A DNA stretch of 64,000 nucleotides from Fimbriimonadaceae bacterium. GTDB taxonomy: Bacteria; Armatimonadota; Fimbriimonadia; Fimbriimonadales; Fimbriimonadaceae. Location: assembly GCA_019187105.1 (NCBI GenBank), contig JABAQM010000001.1, forward strand, positions 1,488,001 to 1,552,000, in the 5' to 3' direction. Positions within the stretch are counted from its first letter, which is position 1. Every line of letters starts with the position of its first letter. This document shows, piece by piece, positions 52,275 to 60,278 of the stretch. The notes below the pieces were generated by a model. It was not told the DNA's origin. It made no database searches and was given only the letters and a program-made list of their open reading frames with translations. The translations under genes and the position numbers were made by a program.

Positions 52275-53435
52275 ATGAAGCGAGCAGCAATGATGGCGAT
52301 CATCGCCTGCGCCGGCCTGGCTACGAACGCGCAGGATGCTTGGACGGCAACGATCCTGCGAGACAGCGCATCGTCGGAGGCCCGGGCGATTTCGGGCGAC
52401 GAGCAATTTGGAGTCTTCACGATGGGCGCCTGCGGCTGGGCGAGTAGCGCTGCGAGTTTCACCAGTTACGTGCCGGGGTCGTTGACGTCATCGGCGATCA
52501 ACGGCGCCTATGCAGGTGTGAAGGGCGGGTTTATCGCCACAACTGGCGCGTTGAGGAACGCAGCCGTTTGGACGGGTGGTCAGGCTGACTTTCAGATCTT
52601 GGAGCCGTACGTGTTCATCGCTTCCGAGGTCAACGCCGTAGGCGTCGACGGCCCGGTGGGGTCCATGGGCTTTGATTCACCCCTCGGTGACACGACGCAT
52701 GCCCGCTTCTGGCGGAACTTGACGAACGCAATCGACCTCCATCCTGCGAACGCCACGATGTCCATTGCGCGAGGTGCGGCGGACGGCGTCCAGGTTGGCG
52801 AGTTTCGACCGACAAGCGCGAACACAACGGTGCGCGCGTGCCTGTGGCGGGGTTCGCCGGATGCGTTTATCGACCTTTCGCCAAACGCCTCGAATGCCAG
52901 TGCGATGGCCGCCGACGGTGAGATGCAGGCCGGTTTTGTCGACGGCCATGCGGCCCGATGGCATGGCACTGCCGAGAGCTTTGTGGACCTTCACCCTTCC
53001 GGTGCATCGGAGTCGGCCTGCTTGGGAGCCCGGGGTGTGTATCAGGTTGGCAAGGCCGTCTTCAAGGGCTTCAGCCACGCCGCAATCTGGAGTGGTACCC
53101 AGCCGTCGTTTATCGATTTGCATTCGGCTTTGCCTGCGGGCTACCAGGAGTCGCAGGCGAATGCGGTGTCGACCAAGCTGACCCGGACTTCACCAAGCCG
53201 TTACACCTACCGAATCGACGTCGTTGGATGGGCACGTCCGACCAAGTCGGCGAGTCGTCATGCGATTCTGTGGAGATTGGAGGGCGCTCTAACCCCGGCA
53301 AAGGGGGACAAGCTTCCCGTTCGAGCGGCTCGACGAATTCGTGCTGGAAGGCTCGCCAATCGAAGGTTCGTGATTGATTTCTCCCAGCCGATTCGCGAAC
53401 CGATTCCGCGGTGGATCACGAAAAGGGGACGCTAG
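52275..53435 (+). CDS. Secreted repeat protein, tandem copy 1 (HAF-like)
   Basis: The 386-residue product has a signal peptide (about 1-19). It has about six or seven repeats built around W..G....[FI]DL[HS]P (for example AAVWTGG, CLWRGSPDAFIDLSP, ARWHGTAESFVDLHP, AIWSGTQPSFIDLHS). They resemble extracellular HAF-type repeats. The C-terminal domain (SRYTYRIDVVGWA...) is shared with the next gene. AGGAGG (52265-52270) is 4 bases before ATG 52275 and 1 base before ATG 52272, so 52275 is preferred. Function is unknown. Confidence 0.72.
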   Translation: MKRAAMMAIIACAGLATNAQDAWTATILRDSASSEARAISGDEQFGVFTMGACGWASSAASFTSYVPGSLTSSAINGAYAGVKGGFIATTGALRNAAVWTGGQADFQILEPYVFIASEVNAVGVDGPVGSMGFDSPLGDTTHARFWRNLTNAIDLHPANATMSIARGAADGVQVGEFRPTSANTTVRACLWRGSPDAFIDLSPNASNASAMAADGEMQAGFVDGHAARWHGTAESFVDLHPSGASESACLGARGVYQVGKAVFKGFSHAAIWSGTQPSFIDLHSALPAGYQESQANAVSTKLTRTSPSRYTYRIDVVGWARPTKSASRHAILWRLEGALTPAKGDKLPVRAARRIRAGRLANRRFVIDFSQPIREPIPRWITKRGR

Positions 53436-53436
53436 G

Positions 53437-54591
53437 ATGAGAATGGCCATCGGGATACTGGTTTGTGCGGCCGCCTCGTCTGCTCCTGGCCAGGACGGCT
53501 GGACCGTGACCATTCTCCGTTCGGTAGGATTTTCGCAAGGGTTTGCGACGCAGGGCGAAGAGCAGTTTGGCTGGGCAGACGCCAAGGCATGCAGCTGGCA
53601 AGGTACGTCGGAGACCTTTCTCAACTGGCAACAGTTTCCGGGCGAGATTTCGAACATCGGATGCGCTTTTGGTCAGGTGCGGGGTGGATCCTTCCGCAAC
53701 GACAGCCCAACCAACGCCGCGATCTGGATCGGAGGTCCAACCGGACTCCGGATTCTGGAGCCCTCGGCGAGCGAAACCTCCGCGGTACATGACATCGATG
53801 CCGAGGGTCCCGTCGGCTCGCTGTCGGTTGGCGCCGCTCCCGACCGTCACTTGCATGCCGTGCTTTGGCGCAATGCGTCCGAGCGAGTCGATCTGCATCC
53901 GCCGGGAGCGGTCTTTTCGAGTGCCAGCGCGGCAGCGCCAGGGCTTCAGGCCGGCCTATTCGGCCCCGCCTCGAGCCAGCCCGATATCCATGCCTGCATC
54001 TGGCGTGGCTCCGCTGAGTCGATGGTCGACCTTTCGCCGACGGCCCGCTCATCCCGCGTGGCGGGCGCAACGGGCGATATCCAGGTCGGAGAGTTCGACG
54101 CCCGCGCCTGTTTGTGGCGTGGGACAGCGGAGAGCAGGGTCGATCTTCACCCGGATGAGGCGCACCGTTCATTCTGCTATGACGCCGCCAGCGTTTACCA
54201 AGTTGGATTCGCAAACCTAAAGTTTCGGGACCATGCCGCGATTTGGGCGGGCACGAAGGCTTCCTTTCTCGATCTTCATTCCGTCCTGCCCGCTGGATAC
54301 GTGATGTCGCAGGCAAGGTCGATTTCTACCTCCTTGCTGCCCGGCAGTCGGCCCGGAAGCTATCGTTACCGCATCGATGTGGTAGGCCACGCGACACCTG
54401 AGAAGGGCCGGTTCGATGGACGGGTGGATGCCATCTTGTGGCGGCTCGAGGGCCAACTGAAGGCGGGCGGTCCCGGCAAGCTGCCGCCACGCGTGTCCCG
54501 TCGCATCGGCGTCGGCAAGTTGGGCAGGCTGAAGTTCGTCATCGACTTCTCGAAGCCTATCAAAGAGCCGGTCCCTCGTTGGGCGCGATAG
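53437..54591 (+). CDS. Secreted repeat protein, tandem copy 2 (HAF-like)
   Basis: The 384-residue product (start 53437, signal peptide about 1-17) is a clear paralogue of the gene before it. It has the same N-terminal WTVTILRS, the W..G...DLHP repeats and the same ending (RRIGVGKLGRLKFVIDFSKPIKEPVPRW). It begins one base after the previous stop. An upstream ATG-less extension to 53374 lies within copy 1 and is rejected. The pair is a tandem duplication of the whole gene. Confidence 0.72.
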   Translation: MRMAIGILVCAAASSAPGQDGWTVTILRSVGFSQGFATQGEEQFGWADAKACSWQGTSETFLNWQQFPGEISNIGCAFGQVRGGSFRNDSPTNAAIWIGGPTGLRILEPSASETSAVHDIDAEGPVGSLSVGAAPDRHLHAVLWRNASERVDLHPPGAVFSSASAAAPGLQAGLFGPASSQPDIHACIWRGSAESMVDLSPTARSSRVAGATGDIQVGEFDARACLWRGTAESRVDLHPDEAHRSFCYDAASVYQVGFANLKFRDHAAIWAGTKASFLDLHSVLPAGYVMSQARSISTSLLPGSRPGSYRYRIDVVGHATPEKGRFDGRVDAILWRLEGQLKAGGPGKLPPRVSRRIGVGKLGRLKFVIDFSKPIKEPVPRWAR

Positions 54592-54594
54592 TTT

Positions 54595-54625
54595 TTGCGC
54601 GACCTGTGCAAATCCGTGATAGGAT
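54595..54625 (+). promoter_or_regulatory. Possible promoter of the PEP-CTERM gene
   Basis: TTGCGC (54595-54600) and TAGGAT (54620-54625) are separated by 19 bases, which is long. The gene starts 38 bases later and has AGGAG (54651-54655) 7 bases before the ATG. Confidence 0.35.
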
Positions 54626-54662
54626 GTATCTGGGTAGGAAGTTCTAAAAAAGGAGACGACCC

Positions 54663-55478
54663 ATGAGAAATCTTGTCATCTTTGCGGCGCTCGGCCTTGC
54701 CGGCGCAGCATATTCCCAGGTTGGTCGCTACTATGCGACCCAAGGCACGGCGGGACCGGGCCAGACCATCATCTATCAAGGTGGCGGCGAAGTAGGCCGC
54801 TACCGCTGGGCAGCCGACGCGCAGATGCCGATCGTTGTCGGCGACTTCGGTTCCGGCGCACGAATCCGACAAGCTGCCGGACAGCCACTTTCCGGCCTTC
54901 CCCAGCAAGGCGACGAATACCTGCTAAACGGCACGGCAACCGGCTTCACCAACTTCTGGAACAGTGGCGATCCGGCCGGAACGACAGCCTATGACGCCGG
55001 CTTCGACGGCACCTACATCTATATGGTGCACTGGCTCGGGGCGACTGATGGCCAGGTGTGGCGCTACGACAACAACTACGGCAACGGCACCTTCCTGTTC
55101 CAGGCGAATGGGCAAGGCGCTGGTGGCGACCTCGGCATCACCTACGACTCGAAGACCAATACCCTTTGGACGGGTACGTTCTTCACCGGCCAGGTGACGC
55201 AATGGTCGATGACCGGCACCATGCTTTCGAGCTTCAACATTCTCGGTGGGTCGGCATCGGCGCTGGCATACGACAACCTCAGCGACACGTTCTGGCTCTC
55301 GAACGGAGTGTTCGGTGTAGGCACGCTGCTCAACTACGACCGCAACGGCAACCTGCTCGGAAACTATACGACGGGTGAGTATCTGCTGGGCGGCGAGTTC
55401 TATGCGGTACCGGAACCGGCAACCATGATCGCACTCGGTCTTGGCGCGGCTGCCCTGCTGCGGCGACGCCGACGATAG
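54663..55478 (+). CDS. PEP-CTERM sorting domain protein
   Basis: The 271-residue secreted protein has a signal peptide (about 1-19). A beta-propeller-like central part follows (repeated DxxxN/YDxxxNTLW elements). It ends in a canonical PEP-CTERM tail: VPEPATM, a hydrophobic helix, and an Arg-rich end (LLRRRRR). Such tails are cleaved by exosortase and the proteins are linked to the extracellular matrix. No exosortase gene is in the window. A strong terminator follows at 55501. Confidence 0.92.
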   Translation: MRNLVIFAALGLAGAAYSQVGRYYATQGTAGPGQTIIYQGGGEVGRYRWAADAQMPIVVGDFGSGARIRQAAGQPLSGLPQQGDEYLLNGTATGFTNFWNSGDPAGTTAYDAGFDGTYIYMVHWLGATDGQVWRYDNNYGNGTFLFQANGQGAGGDLGITYDSKTNTLWTGTFFTGQVTQWSMTGTMLSSFNILGGSASALAYDNLSDTFWLSNGVFGVGTLLNYDRNGNLLGNYTTGEYLLGGEFYAVPEPATMIALGLGAAALLRRRRR

Positions 55479-55500
55479 TCGCGAGCAATCTGACGAGGAC

Positions 55501-55528
55501 GGCCGAGCCCTATGGCTCGGCCTTTTTT
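55501..55528 (+). terminator. Rho-independent terminator of the PEP-CTERM gene
   Basis: GGCCGAGCC (55501-55509) and GGCTCGGCC (55514-55522) form a perfect 9-bp stem with a 4-base loop, followed by six T. It is the clearest terminator in the window. Confidence 0.92.
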
Positions 55529-55553
55529 GTGGGTGGTTCAACCCAACGGTCAC

Positions 55554-55766
55554 GTGAATCGTAAGTTCGATGTGGGCGACAACGGAAAAACGAAGAGCGG
55601 AGCAGGGGCACACGGAATTTCGCTGTTCACTTCGCTGGGAGTGGCGATTGCGGTGCAGATTTCGTGGACGATCAATCACTCCATCGGATGGGCGATCTGG
55701 CACGGGATCCTGGGGTGGATCTACGTGATTTACCGGTGGATTGTCGGCGTGCCGGGCGTTTCATAG
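55554..55766 (+). CDS. Small conserved-looking membrane protein
   Basis: The product has about 70 residues and one or two hydrophobic segments rich in Trp, Ile and Tyr: LFTSLGVAIAVQISWTINHS followed by IGWAIWHGILGWIYVIYRWIVG. The pattern ISWTINHSIGWAIWHGILGWIYVIYR looks like a conserved small-protein family, although I cannot name it. The GTG at 55554 is chosen because a start at 55512 would lie inside the terminator; GTG 55572 is also possible. No Shine-Dalgarno is seen. Confidence 0.6.
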   Translation: MNRKFDVGDNGKTKSGAGAHGISLFTSLGVAIAVQISWTINHSIGWAIWHGILGWIYVIYRWIVGVPGVS

Positions 55767-55847
55767 CGGTACCAACCGACCTGGTCCGGAAACAGAGCCT
55801 TGGCTTCCATCGTCTGAGGATGGAACCTTTGTATCAGGAGGCAACCG

Positions 55848-56606
55848 ATGATTAGAGTAAAGCTCGCCGCAATTCTTATCGCGATTTTCGGTACGTTCGC
55901 ACTTTCATCCGCAGCCCGTGCCGAAACCCTCTTGGAGAAAATCGCAACGGTGATCATCGCCGATCACTTTGGCATCGACACTCGGGAGGTCATCGTGATT
56001 CGGGATCGATCGCAATCCGATATCTACGAACTGGCGCCGATTTTTTCCTTGAGCCATCACGGGCGATGCGATGTCGATCGGGTGTGGCAGCTGAGACGCC
56101 AAGGCCTGGGCTGGGGCCAGGTTGCACATGAAATCGGCATGCATCCGGGCACGTTCAACAAACTACGGAAATCCGGAGCATTCGATCGTGATCGGATCTG
56201 GTACACGGCGATTCGTGAGCGGTACCCGATCTCAACCGACTCGATTACCATGTTGCGGAGACGTGGAGGCACGTTGGAAGACGTACTCGGAGCCGTCATT
56301 GTCGGCTCGCTGAGTGGGAAGCCTCCCGCACAGGTCTACGATCGGTTTGTCACCGAGCGCTCTTGGGACCGAACCGCGAGTTATTACCGAGTCAACCTCG
56401 ATAGCGTGGCCAAAGCCCCGGGTGGAAAGATTAAGTCAACCCTGCGTCCTGGGAACGCCAAGGTCAAAGGCAAAGACAAGAGCAAGGGTAAGCCGGAGTT
56501 CAACTTCAAGAACAAGTCTTCGGGCAACGGCAAGGGAAATGGCAAAGGCGTTGGCAAGGGAAACGGCAAGAGCCAGGGGAAAGGAAAAGGTAAAGGCAAG
56601 GGCTAA
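55848..56606 (+). CDS. Secreted protein with Lys/Gly-rich low-complexity tail
   Basis: The 252-residue product has a signal peptide (about 1-25, ending ARA). A folded domain of about 170 residues follows, containing HGRCDVDRVWQLRRQGLGWG, EIGMHPGTFNKLRKSGAFD and RRRGGTLEDVLGAVIVG. The 50-residue tail is built of Lys, Gly, Asn and Ser (KGKDKSKGK... GKGKGKGKG). The tail is strongly basic and could bind DNA, polyanions or the cell surface. AGGAGG precedes the ATG by about 7 bases. No family was recognised. Confidence 0.72.
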   Translation: MIRVKLAAILIAIFGTFALSSAARAETLLEKIATVIIADHFGIDTREVIVIRDRSQSDIYELAPIFSLSHHGRCDVDRVWQLRRQGLGWGQVAHEIGMHPGTFNKLRKSGAFDRDRIWYTAIRERYPISTDSITMLRRRGGTLEDVLGAVIVGSLSGKPPAQVYDRFVTERSWDRTASYYRVNLDSVAKAPGGKIKSTLRPGNAKVKGKDKSKGKPEFNFKNKSSGNGKGNGKGVGKGNGKSQGKGKGKGKG

Positions 56607-56639
56607 ATCCGTTACCGTCCTGCTGTGATTCAATGTTAG

Positions 56640-56666
56640 GACTGGCCAGGGTTTCCCTGGCCAGTC
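56640..56666. terminator. Long hairpin between convergent genes
   Basis: GACTGGCCAGGG (56640-56651) and CCCTGGCCAGTC (56655-56666) form a perfect 12-bp stem with a 3-base loop. It lies between two convergent genes and may terminate both. U-runs are weak on both strands. Confidence 0.6.
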
Positions 56667-56678
56667 GGTTATATTGGC

Positions 56679-57140
56679 CTAGTGCTTATCCATTTGGGCG
56701 AACGCATCGCGCATTTCGCGTTCCATTTCCTCTGGTGTCATGTCCCGCATCTGCTGGCCCATCGACCACTTGTGGCCAAAGGGGTCCACGAACGACCCGT
56801 AGCGGTCGCCCCAGAACATGTCGGCAAGGGGCATCGTGACCTCTGCGCCGGCGTCGATGGCACGCTGGAAGTCGTTGTCGATGTCCATGCTGTTAACGTG
56901 GATTGTCACGGCGCTGCCCCCGATCTTTTTGGGTCCGACGCTGCCCCAATCCGGAAACTCGTCATTGAGCATGAGCATGGAGTCGCCGAATCGTAGTTGC
57001 GCATTCATGACCCGGTCCGAATCGGGGACGTGGGCGATGCTTACTACTTCTGCTCCAAGGGCTTTCTCATAGAATGTTATCGCCGCCTTGGCGTCGTCCA
57101 CAACCAGATAAGGGGTGAGGGTGGGGAATTGTCTAGCCAT
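56679..57140 (-). CDS. VOC (glyoxalase/bleomycin-resistance) family protein
   Basis: The 153-residue product starts PTLTPYLVVDDAKAAITFYEKALGAEVV, typical of the PhnB/glyoxalase fold, and ends RYGSFVDPFGHKWSMGQQ, the conserved VOC motif. Family members range from lyases to binding proteins and the substrate is not evident. The C-terminal 20 residues are acidic/Met-rich. It is convergent with the Lys/Gly-rich protein. Confidence 0.87.
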   Translation of the reverse strand: MARQFPTLTPYLVVDDAKAAITFYEKALGAEVVSIAHVPDSDRVMNAQLRFGDSMLMLNDEFPDWGSVGPKKIGGSAVTIHVNSMDIDNDFQRAIDAGAEVTMPLADMFWGDRYGSFVDPFGHKWSMGQQMRDMTPEEMEREMRDAFAQMDKH

Positions 57141-57185
57141 CCGTCGAGGTTACCAAGGACGCTCCCAACTTCCACAGCAGCGAGG

Positions 57186-58553
57186 CTAATTCGGTCCCAG
57201 CAGGGTTGGCGATTGAATGACGGTTGGAATCCCGCTCGAGATTCCATCTGACGGAGTCACGACGCACCTAACAACGTCATTTGGCGCGAAGGATGAAGCT
57301 GGGATGCAATCTGCCATTCCCGCACTCTCGACGTTGCGAATCTCGACACCATCAACAAACCACTGGTACCGATATCTCACGACGTCGTAGTCCGGATCAT
57401 CCATAACGAGCGACGACTTAACCCGGCAGAAGAGGGGTTTCGAATGCTGCGGGCGGGGAGGGTCAAACTGGGCGCCTATCGAATATGGCGGCCGATTCGC
57501 CAAAAGATCCGGTGTCGCCACGACTTGAAAGTCGGTTTTCAACAGTTCCTGATCATTTACCTGCAATTCAACCTTCCAGGTTCCGACTTCGTCGAGGTCT
57601 ATCTTGTGAAAACTCCACCAGAAGCTGAAGTTGTATTGCCATGGGTTGAGATAATTGCCTTGGTTGTCAAGTGCAATTTCCCCACCAGGCTTATGCACGC
57701 GAAACCGCCAATTCGATCTGGCGGGCAAATTGCAGATGAAGTACCACCACCCGATCGCCTGCTGGGTACCCACGACAAACTGGCCGCGCCTCGGGATGTT
57801 CCACGGTGGCGGCGGATAATCTCCCGTTCGGATATCAGTCAAGTTGAAGTCGAGAAGATACAGGTCCCGACGAATGGGAATCTGGTGTTCCCAGCCGCTT
57901 TCTCCGGGATTGCCTATTCCCGTCGAGGGTTCATAGGTCTTGCCGTCCAGCATCGATTGGAAGTGCAGATGGGGCCCCGTGCTATTTCCGCTCGAGCCGA
58001 TCTGTCCAATCTGCTCACCAGCTTCGACCCGCTGCCCAACCGATACCGCAACACTGTTTTTCTTCAGATGCATGTAGGTCACGCTTTGGCCGTTGCCATG
58101 GTCGATAACCACGTAATTCGGTGGCGTCGGCTCGTGATTGGTATTGTGATCGGGATGGCCATCGACGGCAAAAAGGACGGTTCCGTCGAGCGCGGCGAAA
58201 ACAGGAACTCCTACCTCTTGTTCGGCGAAGCCCCGAATGACCATGTCGTGCCCCGTATGGAAGTCATAGGTGAAATTGGTTCCGTCCCAATCCATCGCTC
58301 CAACACCAGCCTTCACGTCCACAAAGCCGGTAACGGGAGAATCCTGCCACTGGGTCGCTCCGATCGGAATCATCGGATACTTTCGAGGAAGCCCCATCGG
58401 TCCCGGCGGGACCGGAAGGAACCTGATGCGGTCCAAGATCTGCCGGTGTTCGATGGCTCCAAGGCAATTCTGGTCTCGCCGGAACCATTCTCCACCCCCG
58501 TGCTCTCCAGTTACGGCACCGTGAACGACCGCGATGTACGGCAACAATAGCAT
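57186..58553 (-). CDS. Secreted M23 family metallopeptidase with Ig-like C-terminal region
   Basis: The 455-residue product has a short signal-like N-terminus (about 1-15). The M23 domain has the zinc ligands HTGHD (about 99-103) and GPHLHF (about 195-200). It contains PNYVVIDHGNGQSVTYMHLKK and VSVGQRVEAGEQIGQIGSSGNS, as in LytM-type endopeptidases. The C-terminal half is beta-rich with fibronectin or Ig-like domains (GTWKVELQVNDQEL, DVVRYRYQWFVDGVEI). Likely acts on peptidoglycan or other glycine-containing peptides outside the cell. It is divergent from the ABC gene. Confidence 0.86.
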   Translation of the reverse strand: MLLLPYIAVVHGAVTGEHGGGEWFRRDQNCLGAIEHRQILDRIRFLPVPPGPMGLPRKYPMIPIGATQWQDSPVTGFVDVKAGVGAMDWDGTNFTYDFHTGHDMVIRGFAEQEVGVPVFAALDGTVLFAVDGHPDHNTNHEPTPPNYVVIDHGNGQSVTYMHLKKNSVAVSVGQRVEAGEQIGQIGSSGNSTGPHLHFQSMLDGKTYEPSTGIGNPGESGWEHQIPIRRDLYLLDFNLTDIRTGDYPPPPWNIPRRGQFVVGTQQAIGWWYFICNLPARSNWRFRVHKPGGEIALDNQGNYLNPWQYNFSFWWSFHKIDLDEVGTWKVELQVNDQELLKTDFQVVATPDLLANRPPYSIGAQFDPPRPQHSKPLFCRVKSSLVMDDPDYDVVRYRYQWFVDGVEIRNVESAGMADCIPASSFAPNDVVRCVVTPSDGISSGIPTVIQSPTLLGPN

Positions 58554-58696
58554 GAAGCAACTCTCCCCAAGTGAAGGATATCAGGTCGGGCTTCCAAACC
58601 CAACCTAAACCGGTCCTTTTACTACGCCTCCATGGTCACCGGACGGAGAGTTGCTGGAGGCACGTCCTTTGGCTGAGCTTTGGTACCATCCTCGTC

Positions 58697-59680
58697 ATGC
58701 CCGTAATCGAGGCGGTCGACCTCTCCAAGACCTACGTCAGCAACAAGAAGCAGCCCGGTCTTGGAGGCGCCGTCAGGAGCCTCTTCAGCCGCGAAAAGAC
58801 CTACGTCGAAGCGGTGAAGAAAGTCAACCTCAGCATCGAATCGGGCGAGCTCGTGGGGTTTCTCGGCCCGAATGGCGCGGGAAAAACCACGACCATCAAG
58901 ATGCTGACGGGCATTTTGTATCCAACGTCCGGTAGCGCTAGCGTCCTCGGCTACACACCGTTCGACCGACGGCCGGAAATGCTGCGGAACATCGCGCTCG
59001 TCATGGGCAACAAGCAGCAGCTTTGGTGGGACCTCCCGGCATGGGACAGCTTCGTGGTGCTACGGGAACTCTACGAGGTAGACCACGACCACTTTAAGAA
59101 GCGTGTCGACTATCTGGTTGAAGCCCTGCAGCTCGGGGACAAGGTCCAGACCCAAGTCCGAAAGATGAGCCTTGGCGAGCGGATGAAATGCGAGCTCGTG
59201 GCCGCCCTGCTTCACTCACCCAGAGTGTTGTTCTTGGACGAACCCACTATCGGCTTGGACGTGGTCAGCCAGAAGCGCATACGAGACTTCCTTAAAGAAC
59301 TCAATCGTCAGGATGGCTGCACGATGATCCTGACCAGCCACTACATGCAGGACGTCGAGGAGCTCTGCAACCGGGTGGTGATTATCGACCACGGCACGGT
59401 CGTATTCGAGGGAACGCTGGACACCCTAACACGCCGGCATAGCGACGTGCGGCGCCTCCGCCTTTCATTTGAGAGGGCCATCGAGTCGCAGGACCTGGCT
59501 AAGTACGGCAAGGTCGTCGAATCGGACGAAGCAATGGCCGTGCTGGAAATCCCTCGTGACAAGACTGCTACCATCACCGGTGCCGTCCTTCAGGCCTTTC
59601 CCGTTAGCGATGTGGCTTTGGAGGAGATCTCCGTAGAGGAAGTGATTCGCACGCTCTTTTCGCAAGCGCCGGCATCCTAG
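58697..59680 (+). CDS. ABC transporter ATP-binding protein (ABC-2 type)
   Basis: The 327-residue ATPase has Walker A FLGPNGAGKTTTIKML, Q-loop ALVMGNKQQLWWDLP, signature MSLGERMKCEL, Walker B VLFLDEPTIGLD and H-loop SHYMQDVEELC. The C-terminal 80 residues form the DUF4162-like extension of ABC-2 ATPases. The signature LGER and the adjacent Q-loop resemble the daunorubicin/ABC-2 exporters. The ATG at 58697 follows TACCAT (58684-58689), 7 bases upstream; a longer frame to 58571 is not homologous. The permease partner is not in the window. Confidence 0.9.
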   Translation: MPVIEAVDLSKTYVSNKKQPGLGGAVRSLFSREKTYVEAVKKVNLSIESGELVGFLGPNGAGKTTTIKMLTGILYPTSGSASVLGYTPFDRRPEMLRNIALVMGNKQQLWWDLPAWDSFVVLRELYEVDHDHFKKRVDYLVEALQLGDKVQTQVRKMSLGERMKCELVAALLHSPRVLFLDEPTIGLDVVSQKRIRDFLKELNRQDGCTMILTSHYMQDVEELCNRVVIIDHGTVVFEGTLDTLTRRHSDVRRLRLSFERAIESQDLAKYGKVVESDEAMAVLEIPRDKTATITGAVLQAFPVSDVALEEISVEEVIRTLFSQAPAS

Positions 59681-60228
59681 GAGGGTGGCACCACCTCAGC
59701 AAGCCGCTTTTGGATCCTATTCCAAACGCCCGGCAAACGCTCGCACGGAATGGTCTCAAGGATGCGGCGCGTCTGCCAGACGTATCGCTCAAGTTTGACC
59801 CCCTTTTTTCCTGCAATAGCCAGCTCGAGGTTGCTTCGCCGGTCGGCGAGCTTCACGATCTGGGCGTCCGCCGACATCGCCGCGACTTCCGCAAGGAGCA
59901 TGTTCGCGCGAAGCTCCCAGACTTGATCCTTGTTCATTCCACGAACCGCCGCAGCAGCTGGTTCACTCCGAGTCAGTTCCTCGACCAGATCGGCCACGCG
60001 AGCACCGAAGCGCTTCCGAACTGCGGCCGGCTTGGCTCCCGCCTGCTCGACGACATCGTGAAGGACGGCAGTGGCCAAGAGTTCGGGATCGCACACTCCG
60101 CCCTCGTATCGCAGGATCATCAAAACGTCGATCGGATGAGCGATGTAAGGCAACGGGGCATCGCCGTCCAGCACTTGGCCAGCATGCTTAGCCACCGCAA
60201 AGGCAATCGCCTCCTCGACGATCTGCAT
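59677..60228 (-). CDS. HD-domain hydrolase, (p)ppGpp hydrolase-like
   Basis: The 183-residue product has the HD fold of RelA/SpoT-type and MESH1-type hydrolases: AIAFAVAKHAGQVLDGDAPLPYIAHPIDVLMIL, LLATAVLHDVVEQAGAKP (the HD pair) and DAQIVKLADRRSN (later Asp and ED-like motif). A synthetase domain is absent. It may hydrolyse ppGpp or a related nucleotide; this is inference from family. The start is 51 bases from the divergent ppx start. It overlaps the convergent ABC gene by 4 bases. Confidence 0.82.
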   Translation of the reverse strand: MQIVEEAIAFAVAKHAGQVLDGDAPLPYIAHPIDVLMILRYEGGVCDPELLATAVLHDVVEQAGAKPAAVRKRFGARVADLVEELTRSEPAAAAVRGMNKDQVWELRANMLLAEVAAMSADAQIVKLADRRSNLELAIAGKKGVKLERYVWQTRRILETIPCERLPGVWNRIQKRLAEVVPPS

Positions 60229-60244
60229 CGGGCCAAGGCTACCC

Positions 60245-60274
60245 TTGGACCCGTATTCGGCTGGGGCATACTGT
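60245..60274 (+). promoter_or_regulatory. Probable promoter of ppx-ppk
   Basis: TTGGAC (60245-60250), an 18-base spacer and TACTGT (60269-60274) precede the GTG start by only 4 bases, giving a leaderless or near-leaderless transcript. Confidence 0.5.
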
Positions 60275-60278
60275 AAGC

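Noticed and set aside
57444-58550. Plus-strand open frame of 368 codons
   Set aside because: Antisense to the M23 peptidase with clear zinc motifs; no homology pattern.
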